A DNA stretch of 64,000 nucleotides, taken from contig JAVDOI010000012.1 in NCBI GenBank assembly GCA_032191485.1, positions 18,142,985 through 18,206,984 of the forward strand. The letters run 5' to 3'. Each line of letters starts with the position of its first letter. Within the stretch, counting starts at the first letter, position 1. Position numbers and translations under genes: made by a program. The notes beneath the pieces were generated by a model that saw only the letters and a program-made list of their open reading frames with translations, did not search any database and had not been told where the DNA came from. The stretch is from Leptoclinus maculatus (Eukaryota > Chordata > Actinopteri > Perciformes > Stichaeidae). Of the stretch, positions 33,925-47,693 are shown piece by piece.

Positions 33925-36900
33925 ACATAGACACAGGAACATTTATGTCAATTCAGGTTTTTATTAGTGGACACTAAGTTTGAACTTAAAAGAGGATCAG
34001 CTTTCCTATAAATAGACAATGTCAGCTTTGTCACACATATTATATTATTATATTTGTTTACGTTTTTTGTTTGTATTTATTTTATCATACGTCTTTCATA
34101 ATCTATTGATTTATTAGGGGGTCATTATAAGGGACTAAACAGGACACCACTGTGATTAAAACAGTAAACATATTTATTGGAACATAAACACGCTTCAAAC
34201 GTAATTATATATGACATATTATATGAAATTATAAATTAAAAAAACAACATTTAAACACATTTTAAAAAAGATGACACCATTTTAGTCCTTAATATTAAAC
34301 TGGTGTTGTATTTCAATCAGGAGAGACAAGTCAGATAAGGAAAAGATAATTGTTTATTATTAACAGATGATGTGTGATGATAAAGTCTCAACAGAGTCTT
34401 TGGCGCTTGGACTCAACAGGGAGATTTGTAATGCGGGGGCGTCTGCCCTGAGCAACAGCAAGTGAAATCCCCCGTGGAGTCCAGACACTGGTGGTGGTGG
34501 TGGCTGATGAGGCTGATAGAATGATGACGCTGATGAATCTGTGAAGACTGCAGAGATGGGGAGGTGGAGGGGTGCGTAACAGCAGCATGAACGTACTGAA
34601 GGTAGAGAGACAATCATATTTAAAAGAGACAGCAGCAAGATGATGTATGATGATAATGATGTAATTGTTTTGTTGTGCTATTGGATAGAGGAGAGCAGCT
34701 GATCTAAACAGCTGATATCATGATTGACAGCCCTGAACAATGAAATTATGAGTGAGCATGTGTGAGAAGTGAATGGCGGATGTATGATAAATACACTACG
34801 GGCTTAGGCATGCAAGAGTATAGTCTTCCTGACTGAACTTACACTAGAACTTAATTTGTCTTGGTATTCAACTTTGGCTTAGAGATGCGGTGTCAAAGCA
34901 GCCCGAACAGCCGCAACATCATGAACGTCTTCTTGAGACTGCTAAATCAAACAGTTTTTTTTTGCATATCCAGATTGTATCCATATTGATTTTTAGTAAC
35001 ATAAACATGGAATGTGAAATTTGCAAATCAGAACCAAACCACATTTGGAGCTGAGGTTAAGGTTTGAACATGTGATTCTACAGATGCGTCTCAGTCCAGA
35101 TGCTCTTGCTGCTCAGATCTAATTTCAAAAGGTGGAAGTGCTGAGCAGAATCTATGACAAAGGAGAAGAGAAATCCATGGACAGATGAAAAATTAATTGT
35201 GTGCTGGTACTTTCACTTTGCTCTCACTTTCTGCTGCTTCTTCATGAAAATGTATAGCAGCCTCCTCTGCCTTGACAGCACTATTGTTTCCAGGGCTAAT
35301 GCTTGGTCGTCAGAAAGCTGCATCATCAGCGTTGCTACTTATTCATTCATCTCTGTTAACATACGTAGGCAGCAGGACACGATTCTGGCATTGAAAGCGT
35401 TCTGGTTTGTAGTCCGAGTAGTATTGACCAATCAAGTTTGAACAGGCTTTGGTTGAAAGCAGGTAAACGGTCCGTGTATAGAGCAGAAGAGGCGCAACGC
35501 ATCGGCCGAAATGCAATCTTGGTAACCACCTTAGTCTGACAAAAACTTTGATTTTTATTTGTTTCAAATTAGCTCGTATACTGTCTACTTGTGAAACAAT
35601 CTGGTTGTAAACATCGTCTCTCAACTTCAACTCTAGTCTTGTATCTCGAGGTGCTAATCAGACTGTAAACAATAAGCAGTGAGAGGAAAAGGACGCCTTG
35701 GCCCCAGAGATATAGCCCCTTGCTCCTGGAGGCGTATCCGTCGTCAGACCGCCTACGTCTTTACCACAGCAGCCCATGAAGATAGGTTGGGGATGTCTGG
35801 ACACGCAAATTCAAACTGATGACTTGTAAATAACAGCCCATCTGTCTTAAAGATCCGAATTGAGAAAACTAATCGGATTTGCCTGCAGTCTGAACGAAGC
35901 CTAACAGATTTCCAATACAACCAAGACTGATCTTGTTTATCTTTGATCATGCCTCTTTTGGGTTCCCTCCTTCATCCTCCAAGCTGATATAAGATTATTG
36001 GAACGTGCTTCGTTGTGGTGGATTCGATGAGACATATTGAATTTGCAAGATTATACGTTCTGTATTTAACTGCAGTAGGTCGAAGAAAACGGAAATAGAC
36101 TTGTGAGGGTAAGAAACTGAGGCTCCCGATGTAAACTATTGTCTGGATAATTAGTTTTCCAATAATTGGCGTCATTTTGTTAGTGTAAAGATCCAATAAA
36201 GTATTACTGATACCTATTTGAAATTTGCGTTTAGTCTCTCTAGAAAAGTCAGCAACAGTCAATGCGAGAGCTCTAAAAGTGTTCTTTTGTATCCACTTTA
36301 CACTCGCTTTTTAAAAGAGAATGCCATTGCTGATGTACATATTTACTGTACATTGAGAGAGACTGAACTGGGCTAGAAACAGTGTGAACACAGCGGACTT
36401 TGCAGGGAAGACAGTGTGAGAAAGGTTTGAGTGAACAGGTCAGCGGTACTGTTGTATTTAATGTTGTTGCTCAGCCTTTGTGTTCTCCTTCCTTTTGTTT
36501 CTATTTTATGAAATCTTGACGAGGACAGCGGTTTCATTGCCTGGCCATGGCCATTCAAGCAATTGAATGTGTGCAAGGAAGACAGAAAGAAAGAAGGATG
36601 GCACGAACAGTAAATGCTAGATGTTATGCTACCATGGGGATATTGTATAAAAGTGTTCACACACACATTTGCGGAATGTAAAGCATGTCCTCCTGGCAAA
36701 TCGACAGGCATCACTGAAATTGTATTATTGTGCAATGGCATTGAGTCCAAAAACCCATGTGACAGAATGACAAAATATGTGCTTACAGACGGAATGACAC
36801 AGTCTGACGTTCTGGTAAACATAAAAGGTTTACAAGACACTTTAATTGAATATGGCAGTAGAGGTAGGAAACTGAATGATTCTTTTGGACTGAATTTTTC

Positions 36901-38989
36901 GTGCCATTTTTCTATGTTAGAGACAAAGTAAAAACATTTTGTAACAATTACAGGCAGAGCTTGTGTGTGTGTTTTAAAAATGTTGTCTCTTTTGTACAAA
37001 CAATGAACAACACTGCACTGCCCACTGAGAAAAGGAACCCAATGAGGAATTGACTCATACGCACTTGAATATAATTAGAAAATTGGCACAATAATACCAT
37101 CACTGCTGCCAACATGCTTCTGGAAATGCTCTTCTCTTTTTGTTTCCCCGTAGTACTTGATCTTTATACATGTGCATTATTTTGAGCACTAACATTTTAT
37201 TTTTACATTATTATTTTCTCTGTAATTGCACCTACCATGCTCTTTATGTAGAACCATGGCATTACACTGTGGAAGGCCGTAGTGTTGATCAGAGCATGTG
37301 AGGATTGTGGAGCACGAGCGGAAGGATTTTGAGCTCCAATGTTGCTCGATAAGTGTGTATCTGTGTATTCAGCTCGGTGACTGCAAAGGACTGTTTCAGA
37401 CTTGTGTAATCCAAAGAATGTCACTATAGATGAGATTGAATGTGTATACATGAAGAGTAGTGTGATTCATCTAGAAATCATTAACTCAGTTTATATGGGA
37501 ACGAAATGTAAGACTTCACCCATGATTGTGAAATCAAGTGTTGAATCAAGTGAGGTTTTGATTAAGTTGAAATAATAAAGGTTCTTATAATGAAATGTTT
37601 AAGAATAAGACATGAGAGTATGAAAGTTGACCAAGATAAATGTAAGGATGTATCACTCTTTGAATTTATACGTTTGTGAAATAAGGAAATGAAGGAGCTG
37701 ATTAAAAGTCCGGAGAGGTCCAAGCGGGCGCAGATGGCTGGTAAAAAGGGAAGTACCCGAATTAAAGTAGTTGTTTTTAATTAACAGATCAGGAGAGCAT
37801 TGGTTCATGACCGAGGTTGTCCTGAGCGGATTACCTAAGGCTGGGGTACTCAATTAAAAGTCATCGAGGTCCAGTTAGAGAGAATTTCCTCAAGCAAAGG
37901 TCTGAACAAAACAATGTCTAACTTGAGTTATGATTTAGTCCCATATGTATTGATGTACAGTTGTATCAACGTCTGTAATCAACAACTGACTGTCAAATCA
38001 AATAAAGAAAGTTCAATTGAACAATATTTACTGTCAGATTTCAAATTGAACTGGATGAATTATAAATAATAGAAATAGTAAGAGATGAATAAGAGCCCTA
38101 GATTTTAGAGAAGTAACCGAGACCTCATCGAGTGCTGAGGGGGGGGGGGGGGGGCGGGGGGGACGACGACGACACTATGTTTCTCTGAACTGTGATTGAA
38201 GATTAAATTCAGAGATTCTTTGACTTTTTGCTTGCAGCCTTGTTCTTTATAATCCAAGGAGGCTGTGAGTAGAACAGCAATAGGAAAATAACATGGTGAC
38301 AGAGTTTAATTCAGTTTAATTAATTCTGAATTGATTGCGTTTACATCTGATTGATGTTGCTGGAAGGCTCTGGATTTCTGAAAAAAAGTAATCCATCTGC
38401 GTTGAAGGAAACGTTTCTTTGTATTCATTATAATTAAAGTGAAACGGGTTTCATTCAAGTGTCAATTCCCCGGCTGCAAAAGTATCCTTGCAGCTTAAAT
38501 AAGGAAGCTGTCGTTAACTTAAGTGTTTCAACATAGTTTCTTTAACATCAAGTCACTTCAGGTTCTACTGGAAAGGATGACTCACATTTGCACAGGTCTA
38601 TTTTGATTACAAACTGTGACTACGTAGGCAGTCTAATCTCTACCAATTATATGTGGGGGCTGGTCAAAAGTCTTGAGTGTGAGTTTCAGGGTAAACAACA
38701 AATAATAACGCTACTTTATCCAAACGGACAGCTCACAGGCACGGAAGCAAGTCTGTTGACACCGACCAAACCTCCACCACCGTCTCCCGTGAGAGTTGTC
38801 AAACCGATTGAACCGACTGAAATCTGAGCTGTGCAGGGATCCAAAGGTGTGAAGCACAGTGATCAAAACACACCGTACCAGTGGCATATGTTCGTGTGTG
38901 TATATATATATACATACCACATGTGCAAGTTTACCAGCTAATAAGTGAGTGAGATATGTCAGCCAGACATAACAACTGTAGCACTCACG
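33925..38989. other. Intronic stretch without a supported gene
   Basis: Contains a poly(G) run at about 38140-38160. Positions 37845-37880 ('ggggtactcaattaaaa', 'gaggtcca') may be an hAT-type terminus, but no partner end was found. The long antisense frame 36373-36999 and others have no coding signal. Confidence 0.4.
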
Positions 38990-39353
38990 TGTTACCACCG
39001 TGGGCTCTCCCAGCACAATGACACGAGTACACGCCGATCGTACTGCTTAATGTTCTTTATTTCAGACTTTATGGTTCAGGCTGGTCACGGCCGTGCGCTC
39101 TCCTGCATAGCCTCCGAGCGCACTCGCCAGGTATGACTCGTCGGGAGGATCTGTCGTCCTCTCAGTCCATCCCCAGCCTGTGTCTCCTGTCTGCACTCCC
39201 CTCGCCGCTCCAACCCTACTAGTGTTTATATGGGGGCAGAAACACACAATTCCAGATTGATTCCAGCTGCGGCTAATTAAGCCTCTTCTCGGCACCCTTC
39301 CCTGAACCACTCCCCCCCCTGCAGTGAGCCCACACACGCCCCGCCGCCACACA
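38990..39353 (-). mobile_element. Solo LTR-like element, Gypsy type, antisense to ntsr1
   Basis: Read on the - strand it begins TGTGTGGCGG and ends GGTGGTAACA, with a TATA-like CATATAAACACT about two-thirds from the end and a poly(A) signal AATAAAG near 39055, followed by a TGTGTC-free but T/G-rich region to the terminal ACA. This order of TATA, poly(A) signal and TG...CA ends is that of an LTR. I could not find a clean 5-bp target duplication, so the start boundary may be off by some tens of bases. The open frames over it are not genes. Confidence 0.5.
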
Positions 39354-39840
39354 ACAAAAACAAGGCCTGCACAAGGAAACGAACAAAACAAACAGGCTCG
39401 TGCATGAAGGCTGAGGAGAGAAATGCTTGCAAACATGTAGACTTTGTTTGCCCTCATCTCCAGTAACTGTTCGGCCTAGTGCTGCGTCATTATGTGCCAG
39501 CACTGTGTGCATCATTCATTATTCAAACGTAATCAGCAGTGTGTACCTTACGTCTCCATCTGTGTTGAGTTCAGGGGCGTCCAGGTTGTGAAGGCGGTGG
39601 TGATGAAAACAAAATGAAGACATGAAGATCATTTTATTGTTTCCAGTGTTTCAATTTGTGGCACACGTTGCTGTTGTACGAGTAAGCGAGTGGAGAGTCG
39701 GATTTTAGTTCCAAGTTACCTGCTTTAATGGATTTTCCGGATGGAAATTTTTTTTGCCCCGAGGCAGATGATGTGAGCTGCTCAACATGTGAGCTACTAA
39801 ATTTGAACTAATCTTGTTTGTTATGAGCTGCAGCTCCCTC

Positions 39841-39842
<2 letters not shown>

Positions 39843-39883
<41 letters not shown>
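39843..39883. repeat. Poly(C) run of about 41 bases
   Basis: An uninterrupted homopolymer of C; its length is likely inexact in any assembly. Confidence 0.9.
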
Positions 39884-39884
<1 letters not shown>

Positions 39885-42485
39885 TTCAGCAGGCAAACGT
39901 TTCCGGTTGCAGCCTCTCAGCTCTCAGGTTTTACACCTACACATTAAAATGTGAGCAGAGCGTGTTATAGCTCCTGCTGTGATGATAACACATAATAATA
40001 CACGTTGTGCTTTGGGGTCTGTTCACAACAGCATTTAGCAAGCTTTCTAACTGTCAGTTAGCAGAGTTAGTAAGATAAGTAACTTGAAAAATATCAGGAA
40101 TTGCTCATTACATATTACTCACTGAACAAGATTCATAGAAATTCAGTTTGATACAGAGCCATGATTTTTGAAATACAAAACAAATCTGCCATCCTTCACT
40201 TTGCTCCTTTAGGCCCTCTCATCACTGCTGCTTATCAGTCCAGTCACTGGTGCCTTCAGCAAATCTAAGTTGTTTATTATTTTGTTAATATTTCTCGGCA
40301 CAGCACAGTAATCAATAAACAACATTCTTGGAGTGTTTCTTTTCAAGGTGGACTGAAACATTATTGTCACTGAGAAAGCGCCATTTACAGATCTATTGGA
40401 ACAGGAGGTAAACTGTAGTGGGTCAAGGGTAGTGGGGATGTTACATCTAATGTATGATGTGACCAGGTCAAAGAATCTGGACGATAGTCCTCAAGGCTGA
40501 CTGAAACATGGTTCCTTCCTAAGATCCCCAATAATGTCATTACTATAAATGGATACAATGTTTTTTTTAGATGTGATCGAAAAAGTAAGGGATTCAGAGT
40601 TCTGATCTGTGGAAAACACCTCATGCTCAGAGCTCTAGAAATATGTATATATTGTGTTGGACCTCACACACTAACATCCCAAATTATCACCACAATGATT
40701 TGCCAATCTCTGGAATTGATCATATTTTCTCTATTACCAATCCTGCACTGGAAAACGTCTCACAATTTTGTAATGTTATTGCTGAGAGACATGCCCATTA
40801 TGAAAAACATAGAATTTAAGTAACAGTTACAGTCCTTTGCTCTCCCCACAACTCTCCAATGCCATCCACAACAGAGCCAAATGCTCGATCCAATGCCACC
40901 CTTGAGGACTGATGAAGCTTTTGTTAACAAAGAAGCATCTGGACCACCATGATTAGGTAGTCAGCTCTCTGCCCGCGATGGTTCCACTAAATTTAATATA
41001 GCACGGTCACACCTACCACCTCAAGTCAAACAAGTATCTGGTCACATTACCTATAGATCATGTCCTATTATTTTCAGTTTGAGGTGTCCGGTTTTACAGA
41101 TGTCTCAATTGTTTTCTTTAACAATGGTGGTCTATGGGGATAATACAATATGAATGATATACTGGGAGTGGTCACTGGAATACAAATTTAAAGCAATGCT
41201 GAGCAGTGGCACCGAATCCAGTTCTTATTATACATCCATGGGTTGCTTTGGTTTAGTATTGATTCAGCTCTATTCGGTAAAAATGTGTAAATATAACGTT
41301 ATAATGAGGTGTTTTTTTGTTTTGTTTTTTTTGGAGAGAAACTTGGACCATCAGGGATCAATGAAACTTGGACCATCAGGGATCAATGATACATTTGCAC
41401 ACAAAAAAGCAGTCTGCATATAGTAATAAAGGAGTGTATGTTAACGTGCATGGGATTTATTGTTTGAGAATTGTGGGATTTTCACTGGTATCGTGACATC
41501 CCCACCCTGTTAACACTCCGACGGCCAGCCCACGGGCCTTTGAAGTGTTAAGTGTACATCTGTGTCATGTACACAACTGCTATGTGTACTGATGCGACAT
41601 CTCTTTGGAAAGCTAAGATTCTTGTGATTCGATTGATGCAAACCATTTCAAGATACAATGACAACAGCAGGTACAATCAACGCCTCTGTCAGACCACCAA
41701 CAAACAAACAAACAATTACAAAATTGAGGCAACTCACCTATGAAGCCTCATAGTAATCCACCCATCGATAGTATTCTGACAAAAACGGTCTTGTTACATT
41801 GGCAAAGGTCCAGACGATCCAATGCAGTAAAATATTTAGTCCAAAACACATTATTACGTCAATAAATACCCACGGACTGCTGTTGAATCATTTTAAATCA
41901 GCCGGCAGATATGCCTAATTATTTATGTATTTTACGTAGTAACTCCAGTTCGCATGTAAACATTGACGGTATCTCGGTCTCAAAATGGCGTCTGCACTCT
42001 GACCTTTCGATTGACACCTCACTTGACCCAATAGGAGCTTCCATGTCCTGTCCACAGCCTACAATAGCCAACGAGAGTCCGCGTTGAAGGAAAGTGCCTG
42101 CCCCTCTTCTTTCGTGTAAAGACCGAGCCAATTGCAACCGATCGTTCTGATGACGCTTCGTATAGCCAATGACATTTTTAAAATGACGATGTGCTGCTTC
42201 AGTGGTTAGATTTACAGCCACAACACGGGACGTCACTGCGTAACAGCGAGAGGCTGGTGCCTGCTGCCGTGCGTAAAATGCAAAGTGTGGTTTTTGAGAG
42301 TTTTGGAGGCTTTAGGAAAGTGAATAATGGCGAAATAACTAAATTACTGTATTTCAACATAAATACGCTTTAGTTTGAATTATGAATACACATTTTGTAG
42401 ATTGCCTTTCCCCAGTGAGTCTGCTGACCTGTTGGGGGGAGGGAGGTGTTTGTGTGTGTGTGAAGTTTTATTACCCCTTTGTTTC

Positions 42486-42590
<105 letters not shown>

Positions 42591-43943
42591 CTTTAGGTGT
42601 TACTGCTGATCTGGGGGAGGTATATATATATATATAGATAGAGTAGATATATAAACATAGCACAAAAAGTAAGGAAATTTGTGTTTGGTAGATTATTTCT
42701 TTGTTGTAACAATGCTTCTTGGCAATAAATCTTATACCGTTGGGAAGCCTGTTTATTTCCCTTTTAAATGTTGCCACATTTGTAAGGAACATACATTTGT
42801 GGGATGAGCAGCAGAGCTGAGTATGTGGGTTGCGCCCTTGAAAAATTTGCCAAATCTTCTCTTCTCTTCGCTTTAAAATGTATTGGTGTTCTTATTCAGG
42901 GTGGGAACCTGCCAGCCTCTCTCAGTCACATCCCAGAGGAAAGACAAGTGCAACAACTGAGGTTTCGCCTCACTCTGAAGCCGGGGTTTGCCTCGCTGAG
43001 TCTCTTCTGCTCTCCTTTTCAGCTTTAATCAGTCAACAATGTCTAGGAGGCAGGGGACCCTCAGGAGTCAGCCAGCCTGTTAAAACCATTAACATTTGTC
43101 ATCCGTGATTATCCCTTGGAAAAACGACGGCGCTGCGTCTGTGTGTGTGTGTGTGTGTGTGTAGTAGGAGAGGGAATGCTGCAGGGAAGAACTGATGTAA
43201 GAGAGTTACATTGATTAAGCAAGTATCTACACAAATTAACACCCCACACATCCCTCCACGTTTTCTCTCTTCAGCGTCCTCTCACACCGGCTCCACGCAG
43301 TCACACGGTAGCTCCACTAGGAAGTCAGCTGTCATAACGGATGTCTAGCAGCACTTCCTCGCTCCTCTTCTTCTTTCTCATTAATCTTCCCTGCCACTTT
43401 ATCGTCCCTCTTTTATGTTCCAGCAGCAACGCAGCTGAGTGTGACGGAAATTGTTTGAGCAAGACTTTCCCTACTGAAATTGATCAAAGAACTCATAAAA
43501 TGTAATTTCATCTAGTGTTTTCTCTGTGAAAAAAAATTGAGTGGTAAGTCAAAATGTTTTCATAGTTCCTTTGCCGGGGAAAACAAAGCGAGGACACTAT
43601 TGATGTGTTCATATGTCTGCTAAATTGATTTAATCCAATGAGGACTACAGTGGTTGCAAAGAGGTTTTGAAAAAGCACAAAAAGTGGCCAGCTCAATTAG
43701 TTTTGGTGCACCTCCGATTTTGAGTGTGACAAATCAGCTGCTTTCAAGTAATAATCTGAATTATTTTCATATGTTTATTTTGATGTGACAATACTCCTTC
43801 CCACTTCTTCAAAAAGCTAAAGTAAAAAAAGCTTGTGTTTTCTGTTGTTGTGGCCTCTTAACAATGAAGCTGTGCACACATGTGAGTATAGCAAGTAAGT
43901 CGACAGAAATGTATCTGCAACTATTTTATATATTTTTTTATAC

Positions 43944-43944
<1 letters not shown>

Positions 43945-43979
<35 letters not shown>
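43945..43979. repeat. (AT)n tract just upstream of ntsr1 exon 2
   Basis: About 17 AT units, ending 85 bases before the exon 2 acceptor's exon. Confidence 0.9.
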
Positions 43980-43985
<6 letters not shown>

Positions 43986-44063
43986 TCACTGAATATATAG
44001 AATTTTTTTTATCAAATCTTAGGATGTGACATGTTTTACATTCTATCTTTCCTCCCCTAACAG

Positions 44064-44265
44064 GTAAACGCGTTTCTGTCCTTTGTGATACCCATGGTGG
44101 CCATATCTGCACTGAACGGGGTCATCGCCAATCAGCTGCTGCGGATGTTCCGTGAGGCGGAGCAGGAAAACCGCGTCTGCGTCGTTGGGGGAAATCCCAC
44201 CATGCTGAATGTCACCGTGGAGCCCAACCGCGCTCAGTCGCTGCGCCATGGGGTTCTTGTTCTCC
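44064..44265 (+). CDS. ntsr1: ntsr1 exon 2: helix 5 and intracellular loop 3 (residues 218-285)
   Basis: Preceded by the acceptor CCCCTAACAG, the exon reads VNAFLSFVIPMVAISALNG, which holds the helix 5 proline (P227), then loop 3 with the block VCVVGGNPTMLNVTVEPNR and RHGVLVL leading into helix 6. Loop 3 is the main G-protein contact of the family. The exon is 202 nt (67 codons plus one base) and ends before the donor GTAAGT at 44266, phase 1. The frame joins exon 1 at phase 0 without gap. Confidence 0.95.
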
Positions 44266-45522
44266 GTAAGTGCACACCCACCCACTTTGCACACAAACAC
44301 ATACATGTACTTCCATATTTTGGTACACAGAAGGAGAGATGGTTATTTGATATTGATCTATATAATCTAACACACCGTAAGAATCAACACAGTTATCACA
44401 GTAAGGCTTCAATATTTTGGAAGGATAATGAAGCACAAATTGGTTTACTTCCACTGTTATCGGGCCCTCTTGTGGCCTAAGAGGTGCATGATAATGCTTG
44501 ATAACAGAAACGCTGAACTAGTCATAAGCTTGATGTATTCAGAAGTCTATATACGGAAACAAACAGAATACTTGAATTTCCCAACACTGGTTATTGTTCC
44601 CTCAAAGCTCACCACTGGCAAAACAGTAAGCTAATGGTCAGTAGGATGAATTAGCATTTCAAAGAGTTGAACTTTATGCCAAAGATCTGCATGGGTGGCT
44701 GGTTCTGAAAGGTGATGCCAATGAGAAAGTGAGTAAAACTTGAGTGAGTAAACTTGCATTCCTGCTAATGCCCATCAGGGGGCGATTCCTGGTAGCAAAT
44801 AAATAATTGTTATATTTCTGTGTCAATAAAGTGAGGTACGACGATACCAGTCTCTTTTGTCTGATGGTGGAAGCTGTTTAGCTGCTCGGTCAGATTGCAC
44901 ATGCATGCAGGAAAAGACAGTAAGTGATCCATCATGGTGTCAGTGATCTGCACTTCACTTACTCCAACTGAGTAAATGCACCGTATCCCTCACTGCTATC
45001 TAGTCAGTGATGTAGTGTGGCAACAAAAGGATAAAAAAATAATCAAGCATTAGTTCCTCCGCAAGATTTAGCAAAATGCACAGTGGAATAAATCAGACAG
45101 CGTAGCATACTTCTAATCATTCTTATCCAGGTGGATGATCAGGTCTGAAAACAGCGAACAGACCACATAGTCCGTCCTGATGTTGAACAGTCGAATACTG
45201 TTTCCTCGTCAGTGTGTTTCCCCCAAACTCAACCTGAACCAACCCTTGTGCTGCGTTCCAGAGAACTTGGAGGCTGGAATTTTCCCCGTTGAACTTCCCA
45301 CCTCCAAACGCTCAAGGGGCAAACGGCAAAACATAAACAAAAACCATGTCATGGTGTACACACAATTGCCGAATAACTTCTGTGCAGAGAAGAACTTCAT
45401 GATGTTTACCGTAAGCAGGTACCTAATAAAATGGTGACATTTTTGGACATCATTTCACTTGCAAACAGGTTTTACTATATGATGGTGTGTATTGTTTGAA
45501 TTAAATACATGCAAATATACTT
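44266..45522. other. ntsr1 intron 2, left part, without other features
   Basis: The intron runs from 44266 to 53482. In this first part I see no exon or recognisable element; open frames such as 45180-45437 show no motif. Confidence 0.4.
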
Positions 45523-45524
45523 TA

Positions 45525-46381
45525 CCGTATTTTCCGCACTATAAGGCGCACTTAAAAGCCTTTAATTTTCTCAAAAAACGACAGTGCGCCTTATAATCCG
45601 GAGCGCCTTATATATGGATTAATTCTGGTTGTGTTTACTGACCTCGAAGCGATTTTGTGTGGTACACGGCGCTCTGTCAAAATGTTTTAGTACGACTTTG
45701 GTAAACTACAAAGCCGCACCGCTTGCAGCATTACGGCTACCGTAGTCAGGAGTCTCACCGGTAGTTCTGGACGAGGTGTAAGCATAAGCATGCATAAGTA
45801 TCATAGCTCGCTGTGTGAGTCACGCAGACTCCACTAACTGTGTGTTTACATGTCTGTAATCATAAAGCTACAGCTGTCTCAGAACGCTGCCGTTAGCAGA
45901 CGTGCTAACTAACGAGCTAACAAGCTAGGGGTAATCTGCCTCTATCTCTCAAGACACCTGCCCAGCTGTTCACTTGTTCTCACAACACAACTCAGTTTCT
46001 CACTGATGGCCATTATTTATTCTGTGTGTTTACATGTCTGTAATCATAAAGCTACAGCTGTCTCAGAACGCTGCCGTTAGCAGACGTGCTAACTAACGAG
46101 CTAACAAGCTACACTACACGATGTAAACAGTCCGTCCCCCAGATCGTCACATGATGAACTGTAAGCTCGTCATAAGCTCGTCATATGCATCACATCTCGC
46201 TGTGTGAGTCTCGTACTATCTCGTGAGAATACGGACACGGAAGTGGAGAATCTACAGATTTCTTCAGAGCGCCCGCGCTTTATAGTCTGGTGCGCTTTAT
46301 ATATGAAAAAAGATCGAAAATAGACCATTCATTGACAGTGCGCCTTATAATCCAGTGCGCCCTATAGTGCGGAAAATACGG
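45525..46381. mobile_element. MITE with long terminal inverted repeats, TA-flanked
   Basis: The left end CCGTATTTTCCGCACTATA and the right end TATAGTGCGGAAAATACGG are exact inverted repeats, and the similarity continues inward ('aaggcgcac', 'cagtgcgccttataatcc' at both ends). TA lies directly outside both ends (45523-45524, 46382-46383), consistent with but not proof of a Tc1/mariner-type target. Inside, a segment of about 88 bp is directly duplicated (about 45839-45927 and 46021-46110, with the words 'gtgtttacatgtctgtaatc' and 'gctaactaacgagctaac'). No coding frame. Confidence 0.8.
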
Positions 46382-46481
46382 TAAGTTGCTTTTTAGTTGA
46401 TGGTTTATCATTTAATTTGTATGCTTCCATCGCTGTGTGATGTCAGACAACTGCTTTTTCGTGAAGTAAATGGAGTTACAC

Positions 46482-47205
46482 GTTACATTACATTACAGTC
46501 ATTTAGCAGACGCTTTTATCCAAAGTGACTTACAATAAATGTATTCAACATAGGTATTCAAGAGAACTACTAGTCACCAGAAATCATAAGTGCATCTCCT
46601 TTTTTAAACAAGCATCTAAGAGCATAAACCAGAGCCAACGTACAGTTCAGAAACAAACTAATACAAATACAATAAGTGCTAAGTGGAAGGCTCAGGGTAG
46701 TACTTCTTGAAGAGGTGAGTTTTCAGCCTGATGAAATATGGGCAGCGACTCTGTTGTCCTGACGTCAGTGGGGAGTTCATTCCACCACTGTGGGGCCAGG
46801 ACAGAAAAAAGCCGTGACCGGGTCGATCGGCCGCAGGGACCTCTGAGCGACAGGGCAACCAATCGCCCCGAGGCAGCAGAGCGAAGTGGTCGGGCGGGGG
46901 TGTAGGGCTTGACCATGGCCTGGAGATAGGAAGGAGCTGTTCCTTTCACTGCCCTGTAGGCTAGCACCAGAGTCTTAAACTGGATGCAAGCTGTTACAGG
47001 TAGCCAGTGTAGAGAACGGAGAAGAGAAGTTGTGTGGGAGAACTTGGGGCGATTGAACACCAGACGAGCTGCAGCTGCAGCAGAGGTTAGGATTTTAGAG
47101 CGGAAGAAAGCAGCTTTAGCAGTAGATAGAGAGGAGGAAAAGAAGGTCCTCCGGGAGTTTGCCTTTTCTCCATTTACGCTCAGCCTCTCGTAGGCTCCGT
47201 CTTAG
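46482..47205 (-). pseudogene. LINE ORF2 C-terminus and 3' tail (5'-truncated)
   Basis: On the - strand a frame (core 46692-47060, extending to about 47130) reads LRSLHWLPVTACIQFKTLVL, then a block with APSYLQAMVKPYTPARPLRS and LFSVLAPQWWNELP. That is the typical last segment of ORF2 in a widespread class of fish LINEs. The 3' end follows as 'tttggataaaagcgtctgct' on the - strand and a short (TAATG)n tail at 46481-46492. The element is truncated at its 5' side and lacks the endonuclease and polymerase. I do not assign the clade with certainty (I/Nimb-like is my guess). Confidence 0.7.
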
Positions 47206-47693
47206 GCTCTTAGGCACTTCCTCATTGTCATGTGAAAACAGGTGAGTATGTGGACGAGTCATGGTAATGTAGGTCTGTCTGTTAATCGATCAGAGGGAGC
47301 ACTCTTGCGTAGTGGCTAGTTGCTACGGTCACTTATTGCATGTCTATGTCCGCCTCTATCGTTACTTAAGCCCCAGTTCCACCGAAAGCCGGATGTCCCC
47401 GGATCACCTCGGATAAAAAGAGGTGAGAACCGGGGTGATCCGCGGTGAACCGGGGTGATCCGGGAAGGAAATCGTCCCGGATGACAACACATTTGACATG
47501 TTTCCCGGTTCTACTACGGTTCTACTATGGTTCCGCCACGAATCACCCCTGTTCAAGCCTGGTTCATCCCGGATGGCCACGGTTTGACCACGGATGAGCA
47601 CGGATGAGCACGGTTTGACCACAGTTCAACTACGGATAAGCCGCGGACATGGCCCGGATGCGTCCCGGATGCGTCCCGGATGAAGCGTCAGGG

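Noticed and set aside
33716..33967. ORFs on both strands near 33.8 kb
   Set aside because: They are the two strands of the imperfect hairpin, read as open frames by chance.
34360..34638. Three overlapping antisense ORFs of 66-92 residues
   Set aside because: Overlapping frames over a 'tggtggtgg'-like stretch, with no motif and no splice signals that join to anything.
36373..36999. Antisense ORF of 208 residues, the longest unassigned frame within intron 1
   Set aside because: No domain, no splice context and an amino-acid make-up like translated AT-rich DNA; I found no support for a gene.
39062..39457. Antisense ORF of 131 residues
   Set aside because: It overlaps the LTR-like unit, has low-complexity stretches, and no family is recognised.
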